A stretch of DNA of 8,731 nucleotides from an uncultured Lautropia sp. Its GTDB lineage: Bacteria > Pseudomonadota > Gammaproteobacteria > Burkholderiales > Burkholderiaceae_E. The notes beneath the pieces are model-generated. The model worked only from the letters and a program-made list of their open reading frames with translations. It searched no databases and had not been told where the DNA came from. Both the position numbers and the translations under genes were made by a program. The stretch covers positions 1 through 8,731 of the forward strand of contig CALIXC010000182.1 of the NCBI GenBank assembly GCA_938046755.1, given 5' to 3'. This document shows, one piece after another, positions 1-5,904 of the stretch; within the stretch, counting starts at the first letter, position 1, and each line of letters begins with the position of its first letter.

Positions 1-20
1 ATCGAACGGGTGATCCCATC

Positions 21-314
21 ATGGATGGCCGCTCCATGGACGACCAACCCCTGCAAATCCTCGTTCATTCCACGATGGTATGGGCCCCGTTTCTGCTGGT
101 GAAGGTGGCCCTCAAGTGCCGCTGGCCGGTCTGGCTGGTATTTCTGTTGGGACTGGGGTTGCCATTCCTGATGTTGGTGCCACGTGGAATGACGGGACAG
201 GGATGGTGGCCCAGGTCACAGATCGTCATCGGGATCCTGACATTCTATGGGCTCTTCGTGGGGGCCGGCATGGCCTTGGCCACGTGGATGAAACGTACCG
301 GGCAGGTGGAGTGA
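21..314 (+). CDS. Small three-helix membrane protein, unknown function
   Basis: I do not recognise this 97-residue protein. It has three hydrophobic stretches, at about residues 11-31, 35-54 and 66-88, joined by short loops. The loop around residues 55-66 contains GWWPRSQ, and the C-terminus is short and charged. This predicts a small polytopic inner-membrane protein. Codons are mostly G or C in the third position, like the clear genes nearby, which supports real coding. The start is uncertain. ATG at 21 is the first in the window, but the frame is open to the window edge, so the gene could be cut by the boundary; ATG at 36 is an alternative. Neither ATG has a clear Shine-Dalgarno sequence. 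It converges on the lipoprotein gene at 441-2330, and its stop overlaps a possible 33-codon ORF. Confidence 0.55.
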   Translation: MDGRSMDDQPLQILVHSTMVWAPFLLVKVALKCRWPVWLVFLLGLGLPFLMLVPRGMTGQGWWPRSQIVIGILTFYGLFVGAGMALATWMKRTGQVE

Positions 315-412
315 AGGAGCAAGGGCCCGCGCTGTCCATGCTGGTGAGCGCTTTGAGCGCGGGCGCGATCTTCTGGTTGCGCCGCAGGATGGCTGCAGAA
401 TCATTGCAGTGA
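311..412 (+). CDS. Possible 33-aa small membrane protein, overlapping the upstream gene
   Basis: A GTG at 311-313 overlaps the stop of the previous gene at 312-314 in a GTGA arrangement, typical of translational coupling. The frame runs 33 codons to TGA at 410-412. The product would have a polar N-terminus (KEQGP), one hydrophobic segment at about residues 9-23 (SMLVSALSAGAIFWL) and a basic RRR immediately after it. That is the layout of a single-span membrane peptide with a cytoplasmic C-terminus. A purine-rich AGGTGGA at 304-310 abuts the GTG and could serve as ribosome binding site, though spacing is tight. An alternative start is ATG at 338. It may instead be chance, or the real C-terminus of the upstream protein displaced by a frameshift. 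No family is recognised. Confidence 0.25.
   Translation: MKEQGPALSMLVSALSAGAIFWLRRRMAAESLQ
325..364. repeat. Inverted repeat, 9-bp arms, after the small membrane gene
   Basis: Positions 325-333 (GCCCGCGCT) are the perfect reverse complement of 356-364, around a 22-base loop. It starts 11 bases after the stop at 314. No U-rich tract follows on either strand. If the 33-codon ORF is real, this hairpin lies inside it. Confidence 0.4.
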
Positions 413-424
413 TCGCAGCCATCC
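387..424. terminator. Strong hairpin between convergent genes, possible bidirectional terminator
   Basis: GGATGGCTGC at 387-396 pairs perfectly with 415-424. The 18-base loop can fold further through ATCA at 400-403 and TGAT at 410-413, and a GC pair outside one mismatch extends the base. It lies between the 3' ends of the + strand small gene(s) and the - strand lipoprotein. Position and stability suggest a shared 3' end structure. No U-tract follows in either direction, so it is not a canonical intrinsic terminator. It may instead protect RNA 3' ends left by Rho-dependent termination. Confidence 0.4.
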
Positions 425-425
425 C

Positions 426-440
426 GCATGTCCGACATGC
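426..440. repeat. Near-perfect 15-bp palindrome abutting the lipoprotein stop
   Basis: GCATGTC (426-432) and GACATGC (434-440) are perfect reverse complements around a single central base. The palindrome ends immediately before the lipoprotein stop codon (441-443 on the - strand). As RNA it can only form a 5-bp stem with a 5-base loop. It is separated by one base from the hairpin at 387-424. Confidence 0.4.
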
Positions 441-2330
441 TCAGCGCTGCTGCAGCGCCTTCTGCCGGATCAGCGCCTTGCGCTGCAGGGTCTTCACGCT
501 CTTCAGGTCCTTGCTGGCTTCGGGCCGAGTCTGCCAGTAGAGCGTACCGCTGCCGCCCACGGTGCTGCGGTCATCGGCCACCGAGATGCCCTTGAACTCG
601 GGGGGGATGTCCAGTTTCCAGCCAGCCGGGATGCGCCAGTGGCTGCACGACAGGCGCTTGATGGCGGGTAGCTGCTGATCCAGGCACAGACGGAACTCGT
701 CCCGGGCTTTGCCTTTGAGGACCTTCAGTGTGGCCTGATTGCCCTTGTCATCCTGCCAGTGTTGCAGCACTTGCGTGAAGGGCACCTCCTCGCCGGCGCG
801 CAGGGTGTAGCTGCCGGCCGAACGCAGTGGCGATGGTGCCGAGGCGGGGTCACCCGTGGTGAAGCTGGCCTGTGTGGACAGTGTGAGCAGCGGCCGGCCC
901 GGGGTAGCTTCGCCGTCGACGCTGTACAGGAAGCGACCCGGCACGAAGAAGCCCAGCTCCTGATAACCCTCGAAGTAGCGTCCCATCTGAACGTCCATCC
1001 CCAGGGTGACGGTCTGGCTGGTGAAGACGTAGTTCGGCAGCAGATGCTGGCTGTCGTGGCTCAGAAAGTTCTCGAATTCGTGGGTGTAGTGGGTCTGCGC
1101 CGGATCGATCCGGTCGGGGGGCTGGACACTGGACCACCCCTCGATATCGGGCACGGTGGGTACGCCGTTGTTACGGGGCAGGGGCTTGCCGCCCGGGCCG
1201 GGGCCGTTCCAGGGCACGGCAGACCAGCTTTGGTAGTTCGGCCCGATGAGGGCGGGCACCGTCTCCACATAGTGGACCAGCACGCCGGCCAGCACGTCGC
1301 TGCGCACACCCCGGGAGGACACGGTGGCTGCCTTGTAGGCCGGATAGCGGGTGCTGGACTGCCAGGTCCGTTGCCTGTCGTCGCGTTCATCCACCACGTG
1401 CAGGCCCTGATAGGTGGGCAGCGCGCTCATGGTCGTCCAGTCGGTGGGAACCTGCCAGAGCGTGCAGCTCAGGCGCTTCACGTTCTGGACCTGCTGGTCC
1501 AGGCAGAGGCGCACCTGGTCCTTGGCATGGCCTACCATGGGTACCAGCTTCACCGAGTCTCCCTGGGCGTTGCGCCATTCAGCCAGCGACTGGTTCAGCG
1601 GGATACGCTGGCCGGACGTCATGGCACGGGGGCGTGTTGTGGCGTCCAGCAGCAGGGTCTGGCCGTCGGACGCGGCATCGTCACCGCTGCGGCCGTTGCC
1701 GGTACCGCCGACCCGCACCTGCGCCTGGCTGCCCAGGTTGAGGACAGTGTCGCCGGGCTTGCTGGAGTAGGCGAAGTACTGGCTGCCCAGGTAGTTCTCC
1801 TGGTACGAGCCTTCGCGGACCATGTTCAGATCCAGCCCGGTGTCCAGCGTGGGATAGGCAAAGCCATCGATGCGGTTGTCCTGCAGCCAACTGGCCTGGT
1901 GATAGCGATAGTGGCGGCTGTCCTTGTCCATCTGCTGCAGCCACTGGCCACCCTGCAACGGGGGCGTGTGCGCCAGTGCGTCGGTGTCGACCTGGCCGTT
2001 GGTGCCCGTGCCACGCCATGGCCACGCGGGCCAGACGCGGTACTCGGGGGTCTGGCCGTTCCAGGTGGTGCCCTGCAGCAGGAGGGTGGACAGCAGATCA
2101 CTGCTGATGCTGCGCTTGTCGATGGCAGCCTGGGTCGTGCTGGCAGCCTTGCTGCTTGGGGCTAGGCTGCTGTCGGTCGTCTGGATGGGCGAAGATCCGG
2201 TCGTGCTGAGGCTGTCCGTAGTGGCCTTGGTCTGGGTTGCGGGGTGGTCCTGGCCACTGCCGCAGCCGGCCAGCAGGGCGAAGATCGCCGTGGCGAGGAT
2301 CGTGTGGCGGGAGGGTATGCACTTCGTCAT
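441..2330 (-). CDS. Putative outer-membrane lipoprotein with tandemly duplicated domain, unknown function
   Basis: The 629-residue product begins with a short basic N-terminus, a hydrophobic stretch and a lipobox LLAGC with the lipidated cysteine at residue 23. The following Gly-Ser carries no Asp retention signal, so outer-membrane sorting is inferred. Residues 26-70 form a Ser/Thr/Gln-rich linker. The rest is two related domains, about 77-328 and 344-602. Each carries a CLDQQ...KRLSC motif (Cys 276 and 289; Cys 549 and 562) with identical 12-residue spacing, probably a disulfide in the periplasm. Each then continues W-x-(V/I)-P and ends in a (D/E)DR...W/Y-Q-x-x-x/TR pattern. A basic tail (603-629) closes the protein. 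I chose ATG 2330 over the longer in-frame start at 2381 because GGAGG lies six bases upstream and the signal peptide begins there. I recognise no family; no catalytic motif is apparent. Confidence 0.85.
   Translation of the reverse strand: MTKCIPSRHTILATAIFALLAGCGSGQDHPATQTKATTDSLSTTGSSPIQTTDSSLAPSSKAASTTQAAIDKRSISSDLLSTLLLQGTTWNGQTPEYRVWPAWPWRGTGTNGQVDTDALAHTPPLQGGQWLQQMDKDSRHYRYHQASWLQDNRIDGFAYPTLDTGLDLNMVREGSYQENYLGSQYFAYSSKPGDTVLNLGSQAQVRVGGTGNGRSGDDAASDGQTLLLDATTRPRAMTSGQRIPLNQSLAEWRNAQGDSVKLVPMVGHAKDQVRLCLDQQVQNVKRLSCTLWQVPTDWTTMSALPTYQGLHVVDERDDRQRTWQSSTRYPAYKAATVSSRGVRSDVLAGVLVHYVETVPALIGPNYQSWSAVPWNGPGPGGKPLPRNNGVPTVPDIEGWSSVQPPDRIDPAQTHYTHEFENFLSHDSQHLLPNYVFTSQTVTLGMDVQMGRYFEGYQELGFFVPGRFLYSVDGEATPGRPLLTLSTQASFTTGDPASAPSPLRSAGSYTLRAGEEVPFTQVLQHWQDDKGNQATLKVLKGKARDEFRLCLDQQLPAIKRLSCSHWRIPAGWKLDIPPEFKGISVADDRSTVGGSGTLYWQTRPEASKDLKSVKTLQRKALIRQKALQQR
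525..2102 (-). repeat. Protein-level tandem duplication inside the lipoprotein gene
   Basis: The first copy is encoded by about 1347-2102 (residues 77-328) and the second by about 525-1301 (residues 344-602). Corresponding landmarks keep their order: SDLLSTLLLQ with SDVLAGVLVH; PEYRVWPAWPW with PNYQSWSAVPW; HYRYHQASWL with HYTHEFENFL; NYLGSQYFAY with GYQELGFFVP; GQRIPLNQSL with GEEVPFTQVL; RLCLDQQ with RLCLDQQ; KRLSC with KRLSC. The copies have diverged substantially apart from the cysteine motif, so the duplication is old. Confidence 0.75.
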
Positions 2331-2336
2331 GGTCTG

Positions 2337-2341
2337 CCTCC
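2337..2341 (-). promoter_or_regulatory. Ribosome binding site of the lipoprotein gene
   Basis: On the - strand GGAGG is followed by six bases and then ATG at 2330. This is the strongest Shine-Dalgarno match among the starts in the window. It decides the lipoprotein start in favour of the 629-residue form. Confidence 0.8.
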
Positions 2342-2554
2342 GTGTGTTGGCGTGGGGAAACGATTTGCATGTAGCCACCATAGCGCGTGTCGATGAGCCT
2401 GCGACGAACGTAGTGTTTGGTTACCTTGTTTCGGGGTTTTTGGGACAGTTTCTGGGGGATGTTTACAACGTAAAGAAAGTTTTCGTGACAGGACGACGTG
2501 CCGATCCCTGTCTCGCAATGACATCACGTTTCGAGCCAATGATCAGAGATTCAG

Positions 2555-2578
2555 GTCAACATACCCCTGATTGTTGAC
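2555..2578. promoter_or_regulatory. Candidate operator: dyad GTCAACA-N10-TGTTGAC
   Basis: Two perfect 7-bp arms (2555-2561 and 2572-2578) flank a 10-base spacer, giving 17 bp between arm centres. It lies about 225 bp upstream of the lipoprotein start in the A+T-richer part of the intergenic region. The geometry suits a dimeric regulator, or a LysR-type T-N11-A site, but no regulator gene is in the window. The right arm contains a perfect TTGACA -35 hexamer on the + strand (2574-2579) with no matching -10. Confidence 0.3.
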
Positions 2579-2642
2579 AGAATTTCGTCGAATCAGCGTC
2601 AGCGAAGGGGGCGGACGTGATCAGGCGGCCCGAGTGGGTATT

Positions 2643-2735
2643 CCAGGGAAGGCATTCCTGGATGGGCGGCGGGGGCGTTGGGGGGATGGGCGCTTTGTGG
2701 AGCAAATGTGGGACCTTGTTTTTGTGATTTCCGCT
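2643..2735 (-). terminator. rsgA: Candidate Rho-dependent termination region after rsgA
   Basis: Read as the - strand transcript leaving rsgA (stop at 2760), this segment is rich in C and A and poor in G. Between 2700 and 2662 there are 24 C and only 5 G in 39 bases, a strong C-over-G bubble of the kind Rho binds. It is followed by a small hairpin with arms CCAGGAA and TTCCTGG (one bulge) at about 2643-2662. No U-tract terminator was found after rsgA, so Rho-dependent ending is the best inference. Confidence 0.35.
2664..2690 (+). other. Predicted G-quadruplex motif
   Basis: Four G-runs (2664-2666, 2671-2675, 2680-2685, 2688-2690) are separated by loops of 4, 4 and 2 bases, meeting the usual G3+N1-7 pattern on the + strand. 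It is the complement of the C-rich segment in the proposed Rho site and may simply be its by-product. Confidence 0.4.
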
Positions 2736-2759
2736 TCCTGCGCCCCACACGCTCGATGC

Positions 2760-3842
2760 CTAGTCGTAATCCACCAGTTGCTGGAACAGTTCGTAGCGGT
2801 GCGGATCAATGTCGCCCCATTCGGCCGCATCGCGGATGGCGCAGCCAGGTTCGTCGTGGTGCTGACAGTCGTTGAAGCGGCACTGACCCAGGTAGGGACG
2901 GAACTCCGGCATGGCGTGCAGCAGCTGCCAGCGGCTCAGGTGCGCCAGCTCGAACTGCTGAAAGCCCGGGGTGTCGATCAGCCAGCTCTGGCCATCGGGC
3001 AGGATGAAGGCGCGGCTGAAGGTGGTGGTATGCCGTCCGCTGGACAGCGCGGTGGAGATCTCGTTGGTCTGCTGGCTGGCGGTGGGCACCAGGGCGTTGA
3101 GTAGGGTGGATTTGCCCATGCCGCTCTGACCCAGCAGCACGGTGCGCTTGCCGACCAGGCGTTCCTGCACGGGGTCCAGCGAGGCGGGATCCTTCAGGGC
3201 CGAGACGGGTAGCATCGGGTAGCCCAGCGATTCGTAGATGCGCGTGCGCGCCTGCACCTGCTCGAATGAATGGTTCAGATCCTGCTTGGTCACCAGCACC
3301 AGGACTGGGATGTCCTCGGCGGTGAGGCCCAGCAGCAGCCGCATCAGCAGCGCTTCGTCGAAGGCGGGGTAGCCGCTGATCAGCACGGCGGCCTGGTCGA
3401 CATTGGCGGCGATGATCTTCTGGCGGAAGGCGTCGCGGCGGCACACCTGGTTGCGGCGCGGCGCCACGCTCTCGATGGCCGAAGGGCCGCTGTCGGCCTG
3501 CCGGTAGGTCACGTGATCGCCCACCACGCAGTCCAGCCGCCGGCCCACCGCCATGGCGGGCAGATGCGGGCCGCCATCCTTCGGGGCCAGCAGGAACTGG
3601 CGGCCGTAGGCGGCCACCACGTCGGCCTGCAGTCGCTCGGAACGGGTTTGGCCGCGCGGCTGGGCCTGGCTGCCGGCCGGGGTCTTGCGGGTATAGGAAC
3701 GGCTGCCGCCCGGGCGGGGTGGCTGGCGTCCCCGGCCCTTGTTGGCCAGGGCCATGGCCTCGTCCTCGTAGCGGGCACCCGTGTAGTCGTCGTCGGAGTT
3801 GTCGGCGGGACCGGTGCGGCGCGGACGATCGGATGAGGTCAT
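2760..3842 (-). CDS. rsgA: Ribosome small subunit-dependent GTPase RsgA
   Basis: RsgA is a circularly permuted GTPase that binds the 30S subunit late in maturation and couples GTP hydrolysis to its release. All hallmarks are present in permuted order over 360 residues: an OB-fold region (about 71-130), G4-like TKQD (185-188), G5 SAL (214-216), G1 GQSGMGKST (238-246), the G2 threonines (272-274), G3 DTPG (290-293), and a C-terminal zinc knuckle C-x4-C-x-H-x5-C (Cys 321, Cys 326, His 328, Cys 334). G4 reads TKxD rather than NKxD, a substitution also known in Rho-type GTPases. The first 65 or so residues are a charged, Pro/Arg/Gly-rich, probably disordered extension. The ATG overlaps the stop of the M48 peptidase gene as ATGA, and no Shine-Dalgarno sequence is seen, so translation is probably coupled. 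Confidence 0.95.
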   Translation of the reverse strand: MTSSDRPRRTGPADNSDDDYTGARYEDEAMALANKGRGRQPPRPGGSRSYTRKTPAGSQAQPRGQTRSERLQADVVAAYGRQFLLAPKDGGPHLPAMAVGRRLDCVVGDHVTYRQADSGPSAIESVAPRRNQVCRRDAFRQKIIAANVDQAAVLISGYPAFDEALLMRLLLGLTAEDIPVLVLVTKQDLNHSFEQVQARTRIYESLGYPMLPVSALKDPASLDPVQERLVGKRTVLLGQSGMGKSTLLNALVPTASQQTNEISTALSSGRHTTTFSRAFILPDGQSWLIDTPGFQQFELAHLSRWQLLHAMPEFRPYLGQCRFNDCQHHDEPGCAIRDAAEWGDIDPHRYELFQQLVDYD

Positions 3843-5140
3843 GGCTGTGATGGGGCAGCAGGGGCCGCCTCAGCCAGCCGTTGCCGGATCCGGCCGATGC
3901 GCAGCGGCGCCGGCGGGTGGGAGTCGTAGAACGCCGAATGCAGCGGATCAGGCGTGAGGGTACTGGCGTTGTCCTCGTAGATCTTGGTGAGGGCCGAGAC
4001 CAGCGCCTGGCCGTTGCTGTGTTCCACCGCGAAGGCGTCGGCCTCGAACTCGTCACGGCGCGACATCCAGGCCATGAGTGGCCGCAGCGGCAGCAGGAAG
4101 ACGGGCAAGGCCAGGAAGAAGAGCAGCAGCGCCACGCCGGCCGGCGCCTGGGCCTGGAAGGGGCCGATGGCGATGCCCAGCCCCTGGTAGAACCAGATCT
4201 GCGACGACAGCCAGCCCAGCAGAGCAAAGGCAACCAGGCTGAACACGCCCTGCAGCACCAGACGTTTCAGGATGTGCTTCTTCTTGAAATGGCCCAGCTC
4301 GTGCGCCAGCACGGCCTCTACCTCATCGACCTCCAGTCGGGCCAGCAGGGTGTCGAAGAAGACGATGCGTCGGCTCTTGCCGAAGCCGGTGAAGTAGGCG
4401 TTGCCATGGGCCGAGCGGCGGCTGCCGTCCATCACGAACAGGCCGCCGGCACTGAACTGGCAGCGCGCCAGCAGCGCCAGGATGCGTTCCTTTACCGGTC
4501 CGTCGGCCAGCGGCTCGAAGCGGTTGAAGAGCGGGGCAATGACGGTGGGAAAGAGCAGCAGCACCACCACGTTGAAGCCGATCCAGAAGGCCCAGGCCCA
4601 CAGCCACCAGCGCTGGCCGGTGTGCTGCATCAGGGCGATGAGAGCGGCCAGCAGCGGCAGTCCCAGGAGGGCACCGACCAGCAGCGCCTTCAGGTGGTCG
4701 GCCACGAAGAGCGCCGGCGTCATGCGGTTGAAGCCGAAGCGGGTTTCCAGCCGGAAATGCCGCCACCCGTCCACCGGCAGCTCGGCCAGGCTGATGAGAA
4801 GCAGCGCGGTGGCCATGACGAGCAGCTGCTGCAGGAGCGGCTGGTCGGGCAGCCAGCGCATCCAGGTTTCGTGGATGAACTGCAGGCCGCCCAGCAGCGT
4901 GAGCGCAAGCAGCACCACCGCGCCCACGCACTGGTCGACGATGCCCAGCTGCACGCGGGCGATGGTGTAGGCAGCGGCGCGCTGGTGGGCTGGCAGGCTG
5001 ATGCGGCTGGCGAAGGGTTCGGGCACGGCGTCGCGGTGCCGGCTGACGTGGCGGACCTGGCGACTGGCCAGCCAAAGGCGCAGGACCAGCGACAGCAACA
5101 GGAATCCGACGAACAGGAAGCTGAAGTGCAGGGGTTGCAT
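3839..5140 (-). CDS. M48 family (STE24-type) integral membrane zinc metallopeptidase
   Basis: This 433-residue protein is an inner-membrane metallopeptidase of the STE24/CAAX-protease branch of family M48. In bacteria such enzymes probably act on membrane or misfolded proteins; the substrate here is unknown. The zinc site is HELGH (280-284), with the third ligand in EFEAD (Glu 364). Conserved family features also present are SAHGNAYFTG (243-252), FFDTLL (261-266) and the C-terminal SHPP (407-410). Hydrophobic segments lie near residues 5-25, 70-88, 103-121, 145-170, 180-203, 294-312 and 334-351. I chose ATG 5140; the longer frame uses a TTG at 5173 that overlaps orn and adds an implausible N-terminus. 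No Shine-Dalgarno sequence is visible. A TTTAAT hexamer (5152-5147) lies so close that a transcript from it would be leaderless. It overlaps rsgA by four bases (ATGA), so the two form an operon. Confidence 0.92.
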   Translation of the reverse strand: MQPLHFSFLFVGFLLLSLVLRLWLASRQVRHVSRHRDAVPEPFASRISLPAHQRAAAYTIARVQLGIVDQCVGAVVLLALTLLGGLQFIHETWMRWLPDQPLLQQLLVMATALLLISLAELPVDGWRHFRLETRFGFNRMTPALFVADHLKALLVGALLGLPLLAALIALMQHTGQRWWLWAWAFWIGFNVVVLLLFPTVIAPLFNRFEPLADGPVKERILALLARCQFSAGGLFVMDGSRRSAHGNAYFTGFGKSRRIVFFDTLLARLEVDEVEAVLAHELGHFKKKHILKRLVLQGVFSLVAFALLGWLSSQIWFYQGLGIAIGPFQAQAPAGVALLLFFLALPVFLLPLRPLMAWMSRRDEFEADAFAVEHSNGQALVSALTKIYEDNASTLTPDPLHSAFYDSHPPAPLRIGRIRQRLAEAAPAAPSQP

Positions 5141-5154
5141 GCGACAATTAAAGC

Positions 5155-5865
5155 ATGGAAACCCAAGACACAACGGGGGCGGCAGCCGCCCCGGAAAACG
5201 AACGGAACGGGACAGATCAGACGTCAGAGGGCGCTCCGCGCGGCGTCTTGGCCGGTCACACGGCCGATGGCCAGCCGCTGGGCACCGTGTTCGTCCCCCC
5301 TGGCCGGCCTGACGAGAGCCGTCTGGTCTGGCTCGACATGGAAATGACCGGCCTGCATCCCGACATCGACCGCATTATCGAAGTGGCGATGGTGGTGACC
5401 GACAGCGATCTGAACCTGCTGGCTGAAGGGCCAGTGCTGGCCATTCACCAGCCCGACACGGTGCTGGACGCCATGGACAAGTGGAACCGGTCCACCCATG
5501 GCAAGTCTGGGCTCATCGACCGCGTGCGGGCATCGACGCTGACCGAGGCGGCGGCGCAGGGCCTCCTGCTGGAATTCATCCGTGCCTGGGTGCCGGAAGG
5601 CAAGTCACCCATGTGCGGCAACTCCATCGGGCAGGACCGGCGCTTCATGGCGCGCTACATGCCCGAGCTGGAGAGCTGGTTCCATTACCGTAACCTGGAT
5701 GTGAGCACGCTGAAGGAGCTGGCACGGCGCTGGGCGCCCGAGGTCTACCGCAGCTTCAAGAAGCGGGGCGCCCACACGGCGCTGGCCGACATCGAGGAAT
5801 CCATCGACGAGCTGCGGCACTACCGCCGGCACTTCATCGGGCAGGCCGGGCAGCCCAAGGGCTGA
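5155..5865 (+). CDS. orn: Oligoribonuclease (DEDDh 3'-5' exoribonuclease)
   Basis: Orn degrades RNA dinucleotides, including pGpG from c-di-GMP turnover, to mononucleotides in the cytoplasm. The DEDDh residues are all visible: Asp 61 and Glu 63 in WLDMEMTGL, Asp 161 in [10 protein letters not shown], and His 207 and Asp 212 in [10 protein letters not shown]. From about residue 56 to 229 it matches the known Orn core closely, including ELARRW and the THGKSGL region. The first 55 residues are an extra polar, low-complexity segment; E. coli Orn is 181 residues against 236 here. The start is therefore doubtful. ATG 5155 lies 14 bases from the divergent peptidase start and has no clear Shine-Dalgarno sequence. 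GTG 5287 would give 192 residues beginning ten residues before the core and would leave room for a promoter, but it also lacks a Shine-Dalgarno sequence. Confidence 0.95.
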   Translation: METQDTTGAAAAPENERNGTDQTSEGAPRGVLAGHTADGQPLGTVFVPPGRPDESRLVWLDMEMTGLHPDIDRIIEVAMVVTDSDLNLLAEGPVLAIHQPDTVLDAMDKWNRSTHGKSGLIDRVRASTLTEAAAQGLLLEFIRAWVPEGKSPMCGNSIGQDRRFMARYMPELESWFHYRNLDVSTLKELARRWAPEVYRSFKKRGAHTALADIEESIDELRHYRRHFIGQAGQPKG

Positions 5866-5885
5866 TCCCGAGTCCGGGATCAGCC
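5860..5885. terminator. Perfect 11-bp hairpin at the orn / glycosyltransferase convergent junction
   Basis: GGCTGATCCCG (5860-5870) pairs perfectly with 5875-5885 around an AGTC loop. The orn stop codon (5863-5865) sits inside the left arm, and the glycosyltransferase stop lies 20 bases further on. The structure is symmetric, so it forms in RNA from either strand. No U-tract follows on either side, so it is either an unconventional bidirectional terminator or a 3'-end stabiliser. Confidence 0.5.
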
Positions 5886-5904
5886 GGGGCCCTGGCGGAT
5901 GTGC

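Larger units (their letters stand above)
2331..2759. other. 429-bp non-coding region between lipoprotein and rsgA
   Basis: No convincing gene is found here; the small ORFs lack family similarity and ribosome binding sites. The part at about 2395-2600 is visibly richer in A and T than the surrounding genes, as expected for the promoter region of the lipoprotein. I found no -35/-10 pair there with acceptable spacing. It also holds a small inverted repeat TTTAC-AAC-GTAAA at about 2462-2474, a 7-bp dyad at 2555-2578, and a G-run cluster at 2664-2690 that makes the - strand C-rich just after rsgA. A small RNA or uncharacterised regulatory leader cannot be excluded. Confidence 0.6.

Noticed and set aside
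759..2165. 468-codon + strand ORF antisense to the lipoprotein gene
   Set aside because: It lies wholly opposite a gene with a good ribosome site, signal peptide and internal domain repeat. Its translation is His/Gln/Gly/Ala-rich with no recognisable motif, as expected for a shadow frame in GC-rich DNA.
1924..2577. + strand 217-codon ORF extending into the lipoprotein upstream region
   Set aside because: Its first two thirds are antisense to the lipoprotein. The hydrophobic patches are the complement of the signal peptide and Ser/Thr linker codons, and no ribosome site is seen.
2571..2602. TTGACA at 2574-2579 as a + strand promoter
   Set aside because: No -10-like hexamer lies 15-19 bases downstream, and no + strand gene follows.
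2806..4233. 475-codon - strand ORF overlapping rsgA and the peptidase in another frame
   Set aside because: It is Arg/Pro/Ala-rich low-complexity translation, out of frame with two well-supported genes.
5141..5173. TTG start at 5173 extending the M48 peptidase by 11 residues
   Set aside because: It would overlap the orn ATG and add a Cys-rich stretch before the natural hydrophobic N-terminus at MQPLHF; no ribosome site supports it.
3881..5347. 488-codon + strand ORF antisense to the M48 peptidase
   Set aside because: The translation is Gln/Glu/His/Arg-rich without domains, while the opposite strand encodes a complete HELGH metallopeptidase.
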